Below are positions 62,576-64,000 of a stretch of DNA of 64,000 nt, in pieces. The stretch is taken from assembly GCF_003732265.1 (NCBI RefSeq), contig NZ_MOBK01000002.1, forward strand, positions 186,001 to 250,000. The letters run 5' to 3'. The position numbers were made by a program, and so were the translations under genes. Under the pieces are notes generated by a model that was not told the DNA's origin, ran no database searches, and saw nothing but the letters and a program-made list of their open reading frames with translations. How positions within the stretch are numbered: the first letter of the stretch is position 1; every line of letters starts with the position of its first letter. Origin of the DNA: Pseudomonas brassicacearum. Its GTDB lineage: Bacteria; Pseudomonadota; Gammaproteobacteria; Pseudomonadales; Pseudomonadaceae.

Positions 62576-64000
62576 TCAGTTCGCCACGCCGTCAGCGCGT
62601 TGGCGCGGCAAAGCCAGTTGCAGCAGGTTGGATTCATTGGCCTCGGCGCGAGACAACTCGCCGCGCATCGCGCCTTCGCAGAGCACCAGAATGCGGTCGG
62701 AAATACCCATCACTTCCATCAGGTCGCTGGACACCACGATCACCGCGATGCCGCTCTCGGCCAGGTTATGGATGATCTGGTAAATCTCGGCCTTGGCCCC
62801 GATGTCGATGCCGCGAGTCGGTTCGTCGAGCAACAGGACTTTCATCGGCATCGACAGCCAGCGACCAAGAATGGCCTTCTGCTGATTGCCGCCGGACAGG
62901 TACATGATTTTCTGCTCGGCACTCGGCGTCTTCACCTTCAGCGCCTTGATGTGTTTGTCGGCATTGCCCTTTTCCCACAGGCCACGCAACAGGCAGCCGA
63001 AGGTGGAATGCGCGCCGCGTGCGCTGATGTTGATGTTCTCGGCGACACTGGCGAGGGGGATGATGCCCTCCTTCTTGCGGTCCTCGGGACACAGCAGAAT
63101 CCCGGCCGCAATCGCATCGCGCGGTGAGCGCAGTTTCAGTTCATGGCCGCGTAATTCCAGGCGTCCGGCCGTATTGCGCTCCAAGCCGCTGAGCAGGCGG
63201 AACAGCTCGGTGCGCCCGGCACCGACCAGCCCGAACAACCCAAGGATCTCGCCTTTGTGCGCCTCGAAACTCACCGGTTCGCGCAAGCCTGGGCCGAGCA
63301 AACCATCGACCTTGAGCGCCACCGCGCCACGTTGTCGAGGGCGGTAATCGTAGATGTCCTGAATGTCGCGACCGACCATGCACGTCACCAACTGGTCGTG
63401 AGTCAGCTCGCTCATGTCCTCGAAGGTGCGCACGTAGCGACCGTCCTTGAACACCGTCACCGCGTTGCAGATGCGGAACACTTCTTCCATGCGATGGGAG
63501 ACGTAGAGCACCACTTTGCCTTCGTCGCGCAGGCGTCCGATGATCGCCATCAAGCGATCGATCTCGCGCGCCGACAGGCTGCTGGTCGGTTCGTCGAACG
63601 CAATCACATGGGCGCCTCGGGACAACGCCTTGGCGATTTCCACCAGTTGCCGCTGCCCGAGGGAAAGGCGCCCGACTTTCTCTTGCGGGTCGATTTCATC
63701 GGCCAGGCCTTTGAGGCAAGCCAGTGCCTGTTGGCGCAAGGCGCCACGATTGATCAGACCGAAACTGGCCGGCAGGTGCCCGAGAAACAGGTTCTCCGCC
63801 ACGGTCATTTCCGGCACCAGGTGCAATTCTTGATGGATCACCGCGACGCGGCTGGCGATGCTGTCGGCGGTGGATTTGAACGCCATCGTCTGCTCGCCGA
63901 TCTGCAGGTCACCACTGCTCGGCGTGTAGGCGCCGCCGAGGATTTTCAGCAGGGTCGATTTGCCGGCGCCGTTCTCGCCCATCAAGGCGTGAACCTGCCC
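62576..64000 (-). CDS. araG: L-arabinose ABC transporter ATPase AraG (cut by window edge)
   Basis: 474 residues are visible of a protein about 500 long; the N-terminus lies beyond the right edge. The sequence opens GQVHALMGENGAGKST, the first Walker A. The first signature LSLGQRQLVEIAKAL, Walker B VIAFDEPTSSLSAREID, then the second domain with LVGAGRTELFRLLSG, LSGGNQQKAILGRWLS and LLLDEPTRGIDIGAK are all present. It is the duplicated-ATPase type used by sugar importers. The araF binding-protein gene is expected upstream, outside the window. Confidence 0.94.
   Translation of the reverse strand, partial: GQVHALMGENGAGKSTLLKILGGAYTPSSGDLQIGEQTMAFKSTADSIASRVAVIHQELHLVPEMTVAENLFLGHLPASFGLINRGALRQQALACLKGLADEIDPQEKVGRLSLGQRQLVEIAKALSRGAHVIAFDEPTSSLSAREIDRLMAIIGRLRDEGKVVLYVSHRMEEVFRICNAVTVFKDGRYVRTFEDMSELTHDQLVTCMVGRDIQDIYDYRPRQRGAVALKVDGLLGPGLREPVSFEAHKGEILGLFGLVGAGRTELFRLLSGLERNTAGRLELRGHELKLRSPRDAIAAGILLCPEDRKKEGIIPLASVAENINISARGAHSTFGCLLRGLWEKGNADKHIKALKVKTPSAEQKIMYLSGGNQQKAILGRWLSMPMKVLLLDEPTRGIDIGAKAEIYQIIHNLAESGIAVIVVSSDLMEVMGISDRILVLCEGAMRGELSRAEANESNLLQLALPRQRADGVAN

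Overview
The window is a stretch of chromosome from a Pseudomonas of the fluorescens group. The evidence is high-GC coding, blocks of core-genome synteny that match other pseudomonads (mtnA/mtaD, ubiG-mupP-yciK, DUF2059-bolA, fumC, thiolase-pap-mnmC, the N-acetylglutaminylglutamine amide genes, etfBA/ETF-QO), and a dozen intergenic paired-REP elements with the core gtgggagcgggcttgctcgc, which is typical of this group. I see no rRNA, tRNA, CRISPR array, insertion sequence or phage gene.

Layout. 1-4.3 kb: methionine salvage (mtnA, cut by the left edge; mtaD), then ubiquinone synthesis (ubiG), cell-wall recycling (mupP) and a YciK-type reductase. 4.7-9.1 kb: a diguanylate cyclase, a TenA/PqqC-fold protein and a membrane GGDEF-EAL protein. 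9.2-15.2 kb: an ABC exporter, a DsbA-family protein, trhO, bolA, a DUF2059 protein and fumC. 15.3-21.7 kb: an EamA permease, a small conserved protein, a thiolase, pap and mnmC. 21.7-26.5 kb: a 1597-residue protein with leucine-rich repeats and a C-terminal NEL-type (IpaH/SspH-like) E3 ubiquitin ligase domain; this is the most striking object in the window. 26.7-31.6 kb: the osmolyte dipeptide genes (amidotransferase, ngg, M42 peptidase). 31.8-41.8 kb: small regulators and envelope genes (YheU, a CsrA paralogue, YnfA, an SDR, DUF3309, an LTA-synthase-like enzyme, a START protein, YkgJ, a MocR regulator, and an OmpA/DUF4398/solute-binding operon). 41.9-45.8 kb: etfBA diverging from ETF-QO, whose promoter carries a PsrA-like palindrome. 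46-48.1 kb: an AraC regulator diverging from a zinc alcohol dehydrogenase. 48.1-53.3 kb: a complete D-galactonate operon (dgoK-dgoA-dgoD-transporter) with an IclR regulator. 53.5-56.9 kb: GNAT, HD-domain, MFS and two small unknown proteins. 57-61.3 kb: a catabolic-looking cluster of unknown substrate (GntR regulator, ADP-ribosylglycohydrolase-family enzyme, NCS1 permease, PfkB kinase). 61.6-64 kb: araH and most of araG (L-arabinose ABC importer), cut by the right edge.

The genes fit a soil or rhizosphere lifestyle: plant-sugar uptake (arabinose, galactonate), fatty-acid electron transfer, osmoprotection, c-di-GMP signalling, and one predicted eukaryote-directed effector or toxin. All functional names come from motif and family recognition by eye. 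No database search was run.
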